From: Eubacteriales bacterium
Lineage (GTDB): Bacteria > Bacillota > Clostridia > Lachnospirales > Lachnospiraceae
NCBI GenBank assembly: GCA_030524225.1
Contig: JAUNGV010000015.1
Location: forward strand, 1 to 48,388
DNA: 48,388 nt
Reading direction: 5' to 3'
The notes beneath the pieces are model-generated. The model was not told the DNA's origin, searched no databases, and worked only from the letters and a program-made list of their open reading frames with translations. Positions within the stretch are counted from its first letter, which is position 1, and each line of letters starts with the position of its first letter. Both the position numbers and the translations under genes were made by a program. This document shows positions 1 to 8,533 of the stretch, in pieces.

Positions 1-225
1 GCTCTGATAGATGTCTGAGTGCTAGGTTTTGAGAGAAACGACGGAAGTCAGGTACTATGCGCATCCGAAAACCGCAATCCCCTGATACTCCTCTCCGCGC
101 TGATCACCTGCAGCCATTCCGACCAAAACGGTACTCTCCTGCACAGCGATGCCTATCGGAATATTCCTGTTCCGCTGATCAGCATACTCCCATACAGACC
201 GCCGCGGTTCCCTGTCCGGCAATTT
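1..225. other. window edge, no gene recognised
   Basis: I read this stretch on both strands and see no convincing coding frame, hairpin terminator or promoter. It lies downstream of the antiporter gene (minus strand). The short frames open here have no ribosome-binding site and no recognisable product. Confidence 0.4.
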
Positions 226-1926
226 CTACCTCGCCTCCTCGTGGATCACAAGGCGGTCTCCCGGCAGGAGTTTGGTCGATCCTCTGGGAATAATGACGCG
301 CCGTCCGCGCTCGATCATCACGATCAGTTTGTCCGGATGATCCGCCGACGCCTCCGCCACCGTTCGGCCCGCCCGTCCGTCTCTGGGCGTCAGCACAATC
401 TCCCGTAGCGGAATTCCGTCGACATTTTCCGGCTGCTTGGCGCTCAGGGTCACAATATCCCCCGGCATCAGCACCGTATGCCCCTTCGGCGCTATATTTT
501 CCGTCACCTTCTTTAAATGAGAACCCGCAACAAGAAGATTGGGCGCTTTCACTCCGCTCTCCTGATTGACCGCCGCCTCTGCGCCCGCCCGGGAGAGTGT
601 GCGCTGTACTAGGACGAAAATCGTATCCGGAGGCAGAACGATGTCCCGCACCCTCTTTCCCGCCCATGCGTGCCGTCTGGGAATCGTACACTGAATAAAC
701 TGCACCGGCGTCGTCTCGCTGTAGTCGTTGAAGGTTCGCAGGACATTGTCATGCGCGCCGATCATCTTCAGTTTCCGGGAGACCACCGGCAGGAGAGAGC
801 CCTGCAGCAGAATGGAGAAGAGAACGACGAGAAATACCATATGAAACAGATCACTCTCCAGCGTGGGAACGTTAATGACCGCCAGCACCGCGAACACGAT
901 CGAAGCCGCGCCGCGCAGTCCCGCCCACGAGACGAGAGCCATCTGTCTGACCTTGCTGCGAAACGGCGAAAGCAGGGCAAAGACAGCCGCCGGTCTCGCC
1001 ACAAAAGTCAGGAACAGGGCGATTGCCAACGACATCAGGAAAACTGCCGGCAGACGGGAGGGATACGAAAGCAGTCCCAGCAGGAAGAACAGCATCATCT
1101 GCATGATACCGGTCACCCCGTCAAAAAAATGTACCAGCGATTTCTTGTCCCCGATCTCCTGGTTACCCATGATGATTCCGACCAGATAAACGCTCAGGAA
1201 ACCGTTGCCCCCCAGCGTCGCCGGAAGCGCATAGGCAAACAGGGCGACCGCGACGACAAACACATCATCCATTCCCGGAGAGAGCTTGATTTTCTTCAGG
1301 ACAAAAACCGCCGCCCACGCGATGGCGACACCGAACACGATGCCGAAGAGAATCTGGGAGAAAAGCAGCGTCAGCACAGAAGAAACGCTCACCCCCTCCT
1401 CTCCGGTCATCAGGGAAATCACAATCATCGTCATCATGTAGGCAAAAGGATCGTTGGAACCGCTCTCCACCTCCAGCAGAGACGCCGTATTATATTTCAG
1501 GTTCAATCTCTTGGAACGCAGAATCGAAAAGACGCTGGCCGCATCCGTAGAGCCGAGCACCGAACCGATCAGCATCCCCTCCCACAGCGGCATCCGCAGC
1601 ACATAAAAGCAGAACAGACCCGTGATAAGCGCCGTGAGCACGACGCCGCAGGTCGAGAGCAGCACCGCCTTTGCCGCCGCCGGCTTCGCTTCGCTCCATT
1701 TCGTGCCGAAGCCGCCGTAAAACATAATAAAAATCAGGGCGATCGTACTGACCTGCTCCGCAAACTGATAGTTATCAAAGGGAATTCGCAGAATACCATC
1801 CGAGCCGAACACCATGCCGATTCCGATAAAAGCCAGCAGCGTGGGAATCCCGATGCGGTCCGAGAGTTTCTGGCAGAGCAGGCAGGCGATCAGAACCGCC
1901 GCCGCGAGTAAGAGTGTGAACGTCAA
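226..1926 (-). CDS. potassium/proton antiporter, CPA1 family with TrkA-C domains
   Basis: Predicted 566-residue inner-membrane cation/proton antiporter of the CvrA/NhaP2 type. Residues 1-390 form about twelve hydrophobic segments. Typical CPA1 residues are visible: GSTDAA around 125-130 and ESGSNDP around 154-160, where the Asn-Asp pair is the expected ion-binding site. The remaining 170 residues are soluble and look like two regulatory TrkA-C (RCK-C) type modules, each ending in a PGD turn. The likely start is TTG at 1926, because an AGGAG sits 8 bases upstream and no ATG is nearby. The gene stands alone and diverges from nagB. Family knowledge suggests K+ or Na+ efflux linked to pH or osmotic balance; the actual ion cannot be read from sequence. 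Confidence 0.88.
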   Translation of the reverse strand: MTFTLLLAAAVLIACLLCQKLSDRIGIPTLLAFIGIGMVFGSDGILRIPFDNYQFAEQVSTIALIFIMFYGGFGTKWSEAKPAAAKAVLLSTCGVVLTALITGLFCFYVLRMPLWEGMLIGSVLGSTDAASVFSILRSKRLNLKYNTASLLEVESGSNDPFAYMMTMIVISLMTGEEGVSVSSVLTLLFSQILFGIVFGVAIAWAAVFVLKKIKLSPGMDDVFVVAVALFAYALPATLGGNGFLSVYLVGIIMGNQEIGDKKSLVHFFDGVTGIMQMMLFFLLGLLSYPSRLPAVFLMSLAIALFLTFVARPAAVFALLSPFRSKVRQMALVSWAGLRGAASIVFAVLAVINVPTLESDLFHMVFLVVLFSILLQGSLLPVVSRKLKMIGAHDNVLRTFNDYSETTPVQFIQCTIPRRHAWAGKRVRDIVLPPDTIFVLVQRTLSRAGAEAAVNQESGVKAPNLLVAGSHLKKVTENIAPKGHTVLMPGDIVTLSAKQPENVDGIPLREIVLTPRDGRAGRTVAEASADHPDKLIVMIERGRRVIIPRGSTKLLPGDRLVIHEEAR

Positions 1927-2296
1927 TGAAGTTTCTCCTTATTCTGAAAATTCATGGATACTGTGAACCGTGCAAACTGAGAGATCTCAAGCAAAGGCAA
2001 ATCCGAAATGAAAGAGACGCCGCCAGGCCGCACCTGATGGGACAGTCCGGAACAAAGTCGCCCCGATACGGCGCTGAATACCGTTCATTATATCCTATTT
2101 CCCCTCTCTTTTCCACGGCTGATCCGTCAGGATTTTGTCAAAATCCGGCAAAGCAGACTGAAATACGTCAAAAAACAGGCAAAACAACGGAAAGCAAAAA
2201 GAAGCCAAAGGAAAGACTGGTATTCTTCTCCGAAAAGTGTAAACTATAGGAAACAGGACATTTGTCCGACTTAAGAATAAGGGGGTCTTCCATATT
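1927..2296. other. divergent intergenic region antiporter/nagB
   Basis: This 370-base gap carries the antiporter promoter and the nagB leader. Ahead of nagB, TAAACTATA at about 2240 is a poor -10 candidate. A small inverted repeat with arms GGACA and TGTCC (2256-2267) lies between it and the ribosome-binding site AAGGGGG, where a repressor could bind. No riboswitch or small gene was recognised. Confidence 0.35.
2087..2115 (-). promoter_or_regulatory. candidate sigma-A promoter of the antiporter gene
   Basis: On the minus strand TGGAAA is followed after 17 bases by a perfect TATAAT. The transcript would have a leader of about 150 bases before the TTG start at 1926. The -35 box is weak (4 of 6). 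Confidence 0.45.
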
Positions 2297-3028
2297 ATGA
2301 GAATTTACAGCGCACCTGATTACTATCACGCGAGCCGCATCGCAGCCAACATTATTTCCGCGCAGGTGATTATGAAGCCGGACTGCGTTCTGGGACTGGC
2401 TACCGGTTCCACGCCCATCGGTGCTTACGAGCAGCTCGTCAAATGGTACGAAAAGGGCGATCTTGACTTCAAAGAGGTTCGCACCGTCAACCTCGACGAA
2501 TACTGCGGTCTGGATGAAACCAGTGACCAGAGTTACCGCTATTTTATGAATCACCATCTCTTCGATCACATCAACATCGATAAGGCGAACACCCACGTTC
2601 CGAGCGGTACCGCCGCGGATGCTGAGCAGGCCTGCGCCGATTACAACGAGGTGATCCGCAGCATGCACGGCGTTGATCTCCAGCTCCTCGGCATCGGCCA
2701 CAACGGACATATCGGCTTCAACGAACCCGGGGAGGCCTTTGACAAGGAAACCCACATCGTCACCCTCTCCGACAAGACGAGGCAGGCAAACGCCCGTTTC
2801 TGGGACGGCGATTTAAGCCAGGTTCCGACGCACGCCATCACGATGGGAATCAAGACCGTCATGCAGGCCAGAAAGATCCTGCTCGTCGCCTGCGGCGAGG
2901 ATAAGGCGCAGATCATGAAGGACGCCTTTACCGGTCCGATCACGCCGGAAGTTCCCGCCTCCGTGCTCCAGCTGCACAACGATGTCGTCCTCGTCGGCGA
3001 TGAAGCGGCGCTGCAGTACCTGCTGTAA
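2297..3028 (+). CDS. nagB: glucosamine-6-phosphate deaminase
   Basis: Cytosolic enzyme that converts glucosamine 6-phosphate to fructose 6-phosphate and ammonia, the step that passes amino sugars into glycolysis. The 243 residues match the usual Gram-positive length. Conserved blocks are present in order: LATGSTPIG for phosphate binding, NLDEYCGL with catalytic acids, and GIGHNGHIGFNEPG with the active-site His and Glu. The ribosome-binding site AAGGGGG lies about 10 bases before the ATG. nagA follows 41 bases downstream on the same strand, so the two form an operon. No NagR-type regulator or PTS gene is adjacent. Confidence 0.96.
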   Translation: MRIYSAPDYYHASRIAANIISAQVIMKPDCVLGLATGSTPIGAYEQLVKWYEKGDLDFKEVRTVNLDEYCGLDETSDQSYRYFMNHHLFDHINIDKANTHVPSGTAADAEQACADYNEVIRSMHGVDLQLLGIGHNGHIGFNEPGEAFDKETHIVTLSDKTRQANARFWDGDLSQVPTHAITMGIKTVMQARKILLVACGEDKAQIMKDAFTGPITPEVPASVLQLHNDVVLVGDEAALQYLL

Positions 3029-3069
3029 AACGCCGCCCCGCGGATTTTGCTCAGAAAGGAAGAACTGCC

Positions 3070-4299
3070 ATGAAATTCATAAATGGTACTGTTTTTACAG
3101 AAAAGGACGGATTCGTCGAGGCAGATCTCACCGTCCGGGACGGCCGGATCATCTCGATCGATTATAGAAACGGGGATGCTCCACGAGCCGCTTCCGGCAA
3201 AAACGCCGGCGTCACGGAATCACCGAGTGCCGAGACTGTCGGTGCACCGGATGCCTCCGTTTCTCCAAAAGCTGCTGAAGCAGAGGAAATCGTCGATCTC
3301 TCCGGCTCCTATCTGCTGCCGGGACTCGTCGATCTCCACTTCCACGGCTGCGCGGGATACGACTTCTGCGACGGCACACCGGAGGCGTTTGCCGCAATTG
3401 AGGAATACGAGCTCTCCCACGGCATCACCTCACTGTGCCCCGCCACGATGACGTATCCGGAGGAGAAGCTCACGCAGATCCTGACCGCCGCAGCCGAGTA
3501 CCGCAAACACTCCAGATACGGCGCTGCGCTTCTGCACGGGGCCAATCTGGAAGGCCCTTTCCTCTCGGAAGCCAAAAAGGGCGCGCAGAACGCGGCGTAT
3601 CTGATGAAACCAGATGCCGAAATGGTGCTGCGCCTCCAGCAAAAGAGCGGAAATTTCGCCAGAATGATCGACATTGCCCCCGAGGTGGAGGGAGCGATGG
3701 ACTGTATTCATATGCTCTCCCGCAGCATGGTCGTCTCGATTGCCCACACGACCGCCGACTATGACACGGCGTGCGCGGCGTTTGACGCAGGCGCTTCCCA
3801 TGTCACTCACTTTTACAACGCCATGCCGCCGTTTACGCACCGCGCGCCCGGCGTGATCGGTGCAGCCGCCGACAAAAACGCAGAGGCGGAACTGATCTGC
3901 GACGGCATCCACATCCATCCGAGCGTCATCCGGGCGACCTTCAAGCTCCTTGGCTACGACCGCATGATCCTGATCAGTGACTCCATGATGGCCACCGGCA
4001 TGGAGGACGGACAGTACTCTCTCGGCGGACAGGCCGTCACGGTGCGCGGCAACGAGGCCCGGCTGGCGGACGGCACGATCGCCGGCTCCGCAACGAATCT
4101 CTATGACTGCATGGTCAACGCGATCCGCTTCGGCGTCCCCGCGTGGCAGGCAATCCGCGCCGCATCGTACAATCCGGCGCGCTCCATCGGTATTCTCGAT
4201 TCCTACGGCAGCATCCGCGAGGGCAAGGCGGCTGATCTGCTGGTCACCGACCGCGACTACCGGCTCCTCAGAGTCTATAAGGGCGGGGAAGCCGTCTGA
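3070..4299 (+). CDS. nagA: N-acetylglucosamine-6-phosphate deacetylase
   Basis: Metal-dependent amidohydrolase that removes the acetyl group from GlcNAc-6-phosphate and supplies the substrate of NagB. The TIM-barrel landmarks are all visible: DLHFHG metal site, GANLEGPFLS, IAHTTADYD, SHVTHFYNAMPP, CDGIHIHP and LISDSMMATG. At 409 residues it is slightly longer than usual. The extra length is a hydrophilic Ala/Ser/Pro/Glu-rich stretch at residues 37-74, in the N-terminal beta domain, just before the conserved IVDLSGSYLLPGLVDLHFHG block, which I have split here only by description. The start has a good AAAGGAAG site. It is the last gene before a strong terminator. Confidence 0.95.
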   Translation: MKFINGTVFTEKDGFVEADLTVRDGRIISIDYRNGDAPRAASGKNAGVTESPSAETVGAPDASVSPKAAEAEEIVDLSGSYLLPGLVDLHFHGCAGYDFCDGTPEAFAAIEEYELSHGITSLCPATMTYPEEKLTQILTAAAEYRKHSRYGAALLHGANLEGPFLSEAKKGAQNAAYLMKPDAEMVLRLQQKSGNFARMIDIAPEVEGAMDCIHMLSRSMVVSIAHTTADYDTACAAFDAGASHVTHFYNAMPPFTHRAPGVIGAAADKNAEAELICDGIHIHPSVIRATFKLLGYDRMILISDSMMATGMEDGQYSLGGQAVTVRGNEARLADGTIAGSATNLYDCMVNAIRFGVPAWQAIRAASYNPARSIGILDSYGSIREGKAADLLVTDRDYRLLRVYKGGEAV

Positions 4300-4450
4300 G
4301 TGATCTGGATCCGCCTTTTGCCCACATGTTCTCAACTCACTGACGAAAGCAGATCCATCCCCGCGCGGACGGCCTTCAGCCGCCGTGTGACTGACCGGCT
4401 TCCATGCCGCCCACGCAGAGAATTCTCCGCACAGAATTGTTTGTACAAGC

Positions 4451-4509
4451 AAAGCTCCGTATTTCCCGGCGATACCATGATCCGGGAAATACGGAGCTTT
4501 TCATTTTGT
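4451..4509 (+). terminator. intrinsic terminator of nagBA
   Basis: An almost perfect 18-bp stem (AAGCTCCGTATTTCCCGG paired with its complement) with a 12-base loop is followed by a T-rich run. It lies 150 bases after the nagA stop. The stem is preceded by A residues, so it could also stop transcription arriving from ecfT on the minus strand. Confidence 0.9.
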
Positions 4510-4534
4510 TTTACCTCTATACTGATATTACTAT

Positions 4535-4667
4535 GAGTTCCTTAATTACCGCGAGTTCCCTATTGACGCAAGTTCCTTATTGACGTGAGTTCCTTATTGC
4601 CTCGAGTTAGCCTCGAGTTCCTTATTGACGTGAGTTTCTCTATTGCCTTAAGTTCCCTTATTGCCAT
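4535..4667. repeat. degenerate 17-18 bp tandem repeat tract
   Basis: About eight imperfect copies of a unit close to GAGTTCCTTATTGACGT follow one another, with one shortened copy (GAGTTAGCCTC). The tract fills the gap between the nagBA terminator and the end of the convergent ecfT gene. It is AT-richer than its surroundings and has no coding frame. Confidence 0.8.
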
Positions 4668-4701
4668 GATTGTCTGCTATGGTTTCAGACAGACCCTCTG
4701 C

Positions 4702-5529
4702 TCACACAAACGGATTATAGAACCGGCTCCCGTCCGCATAGGTGATCACCAGCGCCGCCGCGCAGAACAGAACCGTGAACGCGAGCACCAGATAATCGTT
4801 CCGGGAGAGCTTCTTCGCGGAGTACCAGGTCCGCTTTTTCTTCTTGCCGAAGCCCCGCAGCTCCATCGCGTTGCTCACCACGTCGATCCTCTCCATACTG
4901 GAGAACAGGAGGGGGAAAATAATGCTCGAGGTTTTCCTGATCCTGTCAAAAAGCCCCGCCTTGGCGCTCATCTCGATGCCCCTCGCCTCCTGTGCATTCC
5001 GGATCCGCCTGAAATCCCCCTGCACGTCCGGGATGTAGCGCAGCGCGATCGCAACCGCATAGGAGATGTTATAACTGACGCCCACGCCGTTCAGCGACGC
5101 CGCGAACTCGCTCGGATCCGTCGTTACGAGGAAAATAAAAACGGAGGGAATCACCGTAAAATACTTGATCAGGATATTGAACATATAGAAAAGCTGCTCC
5201 CTCGTCACGACGTATCCCGCCGCGAGGGGGAACAGATCAGTGCGGCTGCCGTAGATCTCGCAGCCCTGATACGGCGCAATGATAAAAATCGCGATCAGAT
5301 TGATCACCATGAAGAGAAGGATCACCTTCATCACCGCTCCGACCTGTTTCCACTGCGTTTTGGAAACCGCGAAAATCACCACCGAGATCACGATCATCAC
5401 GAGCAGCACCCGCGTGTCGTACGTCAGTGCGCTCGTCAGTCCCCAGAGCAGGAAAAACACCAACTTTGTAAAGCCGCTCAGTTCATGGATCCATGTATCC
5501 TTTTTCTCGTAAGATAAAATTCTCGACAT
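4702..5529 (-). CDS. ecfT: ECF transporter transmembrane (T) component
   Basis: Integral membrane scaffold of an energy-coupling factor transporter. It joins the ATPase to the substrate-binding S component. The 275 residues contain about five to six hydrophobic segments and then the two Ala/Xaa-Arg-Gly coupling motifs of the family: AQEARGIE and AMELRGFG. These insert into the ATPase subunits. I place the start at 5529 (reading MSRILSYEKKDTW), which has GGTGAT upstream. The open frame continues upstream only because it runs through a repeat element. The gene follows the ATPase gene on the same strand and is the last of the three-gene operon. Confidence 0.88.
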   Translation of the reverse strand: MSRILSYEKKDTWIHELSGFTKLVFFLLWGLTSALTYDTRVLLVMIVISVVIFAVSKTQWKQVGAVMKVILLFMVINLIAIFIIAPYQGCEIYGSRTDLFPLAAGYVVTREQLFYMFNILIKYFTVIPSVFIFLVTTDPSEFAASLNGVGVSYNISYAVAIALRYIPDVQGDFRRIRNAQEARGIEMSAKAGLFDRIRKTSSIIFPLLFSSMERIDVVSNAMELRGFGKKKKRTWYSAKKLSRNDYLVLAFTVLFCAAALVITYADGSRFYNPFV

Positions 5530-5537
5530 AATAATCA

Positions 5538-5670
5538 CCATTCCGGAACGTTTTACGCGACGGGGCGACGCAAATTTCAAATTTGCGTCTGCCATATATA
5601 GCAAAATCTTTGATTTTGCGTTGTGATTTGTGATGCTCCAGTACAAATCTCGGTGTGAAAATTTTCACAC
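5538..5670 (-). repeat. dispersed multi-hairpin intergenic repeat, copy 1
   Basis: First of three related elements (others at 17461-17660 and 42476-42628). On the minus strand it carries stems GTGTGAAAA/TTTTCACAC, GATTTGTAC/GTACAAATC-like, GCAAAATC/GATTTTGC and GACGCAAATTT/AAATTTGCGTC. It ends in TTCCGGAATGG directly before the ecfT ribosome-binding site. Short frames inside it are not believable genes. Confidence 0.75.
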
Positions 5671-5694
5671 TATCCCCGTTTCAGGTTGCTGTAC

Positions 5695-7398
5695 CTATTG
5701 ATTCTCCGCCCGCTCATAAGCGATGAACCGCTCCACGAATTCCGACGGCTCCCCGATTCCGCAGCGCAGCGCCAGATCATAGAGGGACGTCTTTTTCAGA
5801 TAGGCCCTGTCGGCAATGCTCTCATCCGTGAGCACTCTGGCAGGCGTATCATCAGTGATCAGCTGTCCGTCCGCAATCACGACCGCACGGTCGGTGTACT
5901 CCAGCATCAGGTGCATATCATGGGTGATCATCAGGATTGTGATGCCCGTCTCGCGGTTGATCCGGCGCAGGAACTCCATGATCTCTGTGTAGTGGCGGTA
6001 ATCCTGCCCCGCCGTCGGCTCGTCCAGAATCATGATATCCGGCTCCATGACGAGAATCGAAGCGATCGTGACGCGTTTCTTCTGTCCGAAGCTCAGCGCC
6101 GACACCGGCCAGTTCCGCATCGGATACAGGCCGCATATTTTCAGCGTTTTCTCCACCCGCTCCCGCACCTCATCCGCAGGTACGCCGCGCACCGTCAGCC
6201 CCAGTCCCACCTCTTCCATAATCATGGGCTTGCTGATCATCTGGTTCGGGCTCTGCATGACCAGACCGACCCGTTCCCCCCTCTCCTTGATCGAGAGCGG
6301 TGCAATGTCCTGCCCGTTCAGAAGAATTCTGCCCTCCGTCGGCTGATAGAATCCGCAGATCAGCGCGGAGAGCGTTGACTTGCCCGCCCCGTTTTTGCCG
6401 ACGATGCTGAGCATCTCTCCTTTTCTGACCGCAAATGAGATCTCCCGCAGCACCGGCTCGCCCGGCGCATAGGAAAATGAGAGATTCTCCACCTCCAGCA
6501 CCGGAGGATTTGTGTTGCTGCAGACGAGCGGCGGCGTAGCGGTAAACCAGCTGCGCACCAGATCCCGGTACGGCGCAAGATTCATCGTCTCAATGTGCTG
6601 CGGATGATCCTCGGGGCGAAGTGTTCCGCCCGCGTGCCGGATCGCCGCCAGATAGAGCGGTTCCCGCACGCCCTGCTGTCCGAGCACTTCTTCGCAGAGC
6701 AGCTCGTCCGGCTTCCCGTCCGCAATAATCCGCCCGTCGTTCACCACCACGATCCTGTCCACATCGCGGTACAGCACATCCTCGAGACGGTGCTCGATGA
6801 TGATGACCGTCATCTTTCTGAGCTTCATGATCTCATCGATCAGGGCGATCGTTCTCTTGCCGGTCGCCGGATCGAGATTGGCCAGCGGCTCGTCAAACAG
6901 GAGAATGTCAACATCATCCACCATCACGCCGCCCATCGAGACACGCTGCTTCTGCCCGCCCGAGAGCTCTCCCGGCGCATGGTGCAGCAGGTGCTCCAGA
7001 TCCACCACCTGCGCTACCCGCTGCACCTTTTCAAACATCTCCTGCTGCGGAGCGGCGTCGTTTTCCAGCGCGAACGCCAGATCCTCCGCCACCGTGAGCC
7101 CGATGAACTGTCCGTCTGTATCCTGCAGCACCGTTCCGACCTTTTTGGACATACCGAATACGCCGAGACGCGCCGGATCCTCTCCCCCCACCCGGAGGCT
7201 CCCGGTCACTTCGCCGGGAAAGGAGCAAGGAATCAGCGCGTTGATACAGTGGGCCAGCGTGGACTTGCCTGAACCGGACGGTCCCGCAATCAGGATCTTC
7301 TCCCCGGGATAAATCTTCAGGTTGATCCCTGAGAGAGAGGGTTCCTTCTGTGACTTATAGCGAAAAGAGTAATTTGAAAATTCAATAACAGGTTCCAT
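5695..7398 (-). CDS. ECF transporter ATPase, two fused ABC domains
   Basis: Cytoplasmic motor of the ECF transporter with both ATPase halves in one 567-residue chain (YkoD-like, corresponding to fused EcfA1/EcfA2). First domain: Walker [10 protein letters not shown] near residue 40, signature LSGGQKQRV, Walker B DILLFDEPLANLDP. Second domain: Walker A VGKNGAGKST near 340, signature LSFGQKKRV, Walker B DIMILDEPTAGQD. The second signature has F in place of the usual second G, which is common in these proteins. The gene lies between the S-component gene (31 bases upstream) and ecfT. The dedicated operon suggests a single-substrate transporter and not the shared housekeeping ECF module. Confidence 0.92.
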   Translation of the reverse strand: MEPVIEFSNYSFRYKSQKEPSLSGINLKIYPGEKILIAGPSGSGKSTLAHCINALIPCSFPGEVTGSLRVGGEDPARLGVFGMSKKVGTVLQDTDGQFIGLTVAEDLAFALENDAAPQQEMFEKVQRVAQVVDLEHLLHHAPGELSGGQKQRVSMGGVMVDDVDILLFDEPLANLDPATGKRTIALIDEIMKLRKMTVIIIEHRLEDVLYRDVDRIVVVNDGRIIADGKPDELLCEEVLGQQGVREPLYLAAIRHAGGTLRPEDHPQHIETMNLAPYRDLVRSWFTATPPLVCSNTNPPVLEVENLSFSYAPGEPVLREISFAVRKGEMLSIVGKNGAGKSTLSALICGFYQPTEGRILLNGQDIAPLSIKERGERVGLVMQSPNQMISKPMIMEEVGLGLTVRGVPADEVRERVEKTLKICGLYPMRNWPVSALSFGQKKRVTIASILVMEPDIMILDEPTAGQDYRHYTEIMEFLRRINRETGITILMITHDMHLMLEYTDRAVVIADGQLITDDTPARVLTDESIADRAYLKKTSLYDLALRCGIGEPSEFVERFIAYERAENQ

Positions 7399-7429
7399 AT
7401 CCCTCTCTCTCTTCTTTCAGCTTCTCTTA

Positions 7430-7981
7430 CTAATCCTCTTTCGAGAGGTTCGAGGACTTGCTGCCCACCTTGGAGTATGCAGCCAGCAGAATGCTTCCCA
7501 GAACGCCCACAATAATGATATCTCCGACAAAGGACCATGCGCCCTGCAGGAATACCTTGCCCGCCGGCTCCGCGTAGATCAGAATGTCGAGCGCCGGAGC
7601 GACGAGAATCCATGCGAGCGCGTTCGAGATCACCTGCACGACGTTGAACACGACGATCTTTTTCGTATCAAACCCGCCGTCCTTCACTGCGTAATACTTC
7701 GCGAACAGACCGACGCCGATGCCGAATACCGCCTCCGGAATAACCCAGCTCCACCACACCGAACTGTAGAAGATCGCATCGCCCAGCGCGTGTCCGACGA
7801 GTCCGACGATCGCTCCGACCACCGGTCCGAACACCGCTGCCAGAAACGCCAGAACCGCCATACGGGGCTGTAGCGCCGTATTCGGAATTCCGATCGGGAT
7901 CTGAATCTCTGTCAGCGCAACAAAAAACGCCGTGCCGATGCCGATCGCCACTACTTCTTTGATACCGATTTTTTTATTCAT
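7430..7981 (-). CDS. ECF transporter S component, UPF0397 type
   Basis: Membrane protein of 183 residues with five to six hydrophobic segments, expected to bind the substrate for the ECF complex. The pattern of an early VAIGIGTAFFVAL helix, PLALMAALFGP-like AFLAAVFGPVVG, GLVGHALGD and WWSWVIPEA matches what I recall of the UPF0397 family. The substrate of that family is not settled; vitamin or precursor uptake is typical of S components. The start at 7981 follows a GAGGAGG site. It heads the operon with the fused ATPase and T component. No THI, FMN or cobalamin riboswitch is visible in the leader, so the sequence does not reveal the substrate. Confidence 0.82.
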   Translation of the reverse strand: MNKKIGIKEVVAIGIGTAFFVALTEIQIPIGIPNTALQPRMAVLAFLAAVFGPVVGAIVGLVGHALGDAIFYSSVWWSWVIPEAVFGIGVGLFAKYYAVKDGGFDTKKIVVFNVVQVISNALAWILVAPALDILIYAEPAGKVFLQGAWSFVGDIIIVGVLGSILLAAYSKVGSKSSNLSKED

Positions 7982-8008
7982 TTTGCTCCTCCTCAATAAG
8001 AATCTGTA

Positions 8009-8043
8009 CCGCACAGAAGTCCCGCAGGCCGCTCTGTGCGCGG
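8009..8043 (-). other. leader hairpin ahead of the S-component gene
   Basis: CCGCGCACAGA and TCTGTGCGG can form a stem in the 5' leader between the promoter and the ribosome-binding site. No T run follows, so it is not an intrinsic terminator. It may stabilise the message or bind a regulator. It does not match a riboswitch class I know. Confidence 0.45.
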
Positions 8044-8047
8044 GTTA

Positions 8048-8077
8048 AGTATATCACAGTCCCCCCGTTGTTCACAA
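8048..8077 (-). promoter_or_regulatory. candidate sigma-A promoter of the ECF operon
   Basis: On the minus strand TTGTGA, 18 bases, then TATACT. The start point would be about 60 bases before the S-component ATG. Confidence 0.6.
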
Positions 8078-8086
8078 CATGAATAT

Positions 8087-8242
8087 CAGTTCAGCCAGAC
8101 GGAAGCAAGCGGTGCAAATCGTGCTTGCACGAATTTGTGCTGATTGCTTCCGTCTGAGGGAGCGCCAGCTCATGAGCAAAGACAGCTGCGAAGCGGTGGA
8201 AAGCGCGACAGCGCGACTTTGCGAATGGCGCGGGCTGAACTG
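8087..8242. repeat. 148-bp multi-hairpin element, copy A, with terminal inverted repeats
   Basis: Bounded by CAGTTCAGCC and its exact complement GGCTGAACTG. Inside are a 12-bp stem (AGACGGAAGCAA with TTGCTTCCGTCT) capped by a second GC-rich hairpin, the palindrome GCTCATGAGC, the stem GCTGC-GAA-GCGGT and an AAAG-CGCG/CGCG-CTTT hairpin. The core 8091-8238 recurs at 8263-8410. It looks like a miniature inverted-repeat element or a structured RNA and has no credible gene. Confidence 0.85.
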
Positions 8243-8262
8243 GTACGCGTGTTAGTGCAAAC

Positions 8263-8410
8263 TCAGCCAGACGGAAGCAAGCGGTGCAAATCGTGCTTGC
8301 ACGAATTTGTGCTGATTGCTTCCGTCTGAGGGAGCGCCAGCTCATGAGCAAAGACAGCCGCGAAGCGGCGGAAAGCGCGACAGCGCGACTTTGCGAATGA
8401 CGCGGGCTGA
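8263..8410. repeat. 148-bp multi-hairpin element, copy B (direct duplicate)
   Basis: Direct repeat of 8091-8238 with a 172-base offset and only about three differences. Two of these change the stem GCTGC/GCGGT of copy A into GCCGC/GCGGC, so pairing is kept and strengthened. The outer arms beyond TCAGCC/GGCTGA are not kept in this copy. Confidence 0.88.
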
Positions 8411-8456
8411 GCGTCTATGTTTATGCTTTTTTTAGATTATTTTCCTCCGCGTTTCA

Positions 8457-8495
8457 TTGTATTTCCTGAATTTTCCGATAAAATGTTACTATAAT
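8457..8495 (+). promoter_or_regulatory. candidate promoter of the zinc-ribbon/DUF5685/dnaJ cluster
   Basis: Two overlapping options: TTGTAT, 16 bases, TAAAAT (8457-8484), or the perfect TATAAT at 8490-8495 with a poor -35. Either gives a short leader to the ATG at 8534. Confidence 0.45.
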
Positions 8496-8533
8496 TTTCA
8501 GCACGGATGTGCAAGGAAGGGGATCTTATTATT

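Noticed and set aside
670-1911. Plus-strand open frame opposite the antiporter
   Set aside because: Highly basic, low-complexity translation opposite clear membrane helices; not a real gene.
5483-5668. Small open frames within the intergenic repeat copies
   Set aside because: They exist only because the repeats happen to be open; the copies share nucleotide structure, not a conserved protein.
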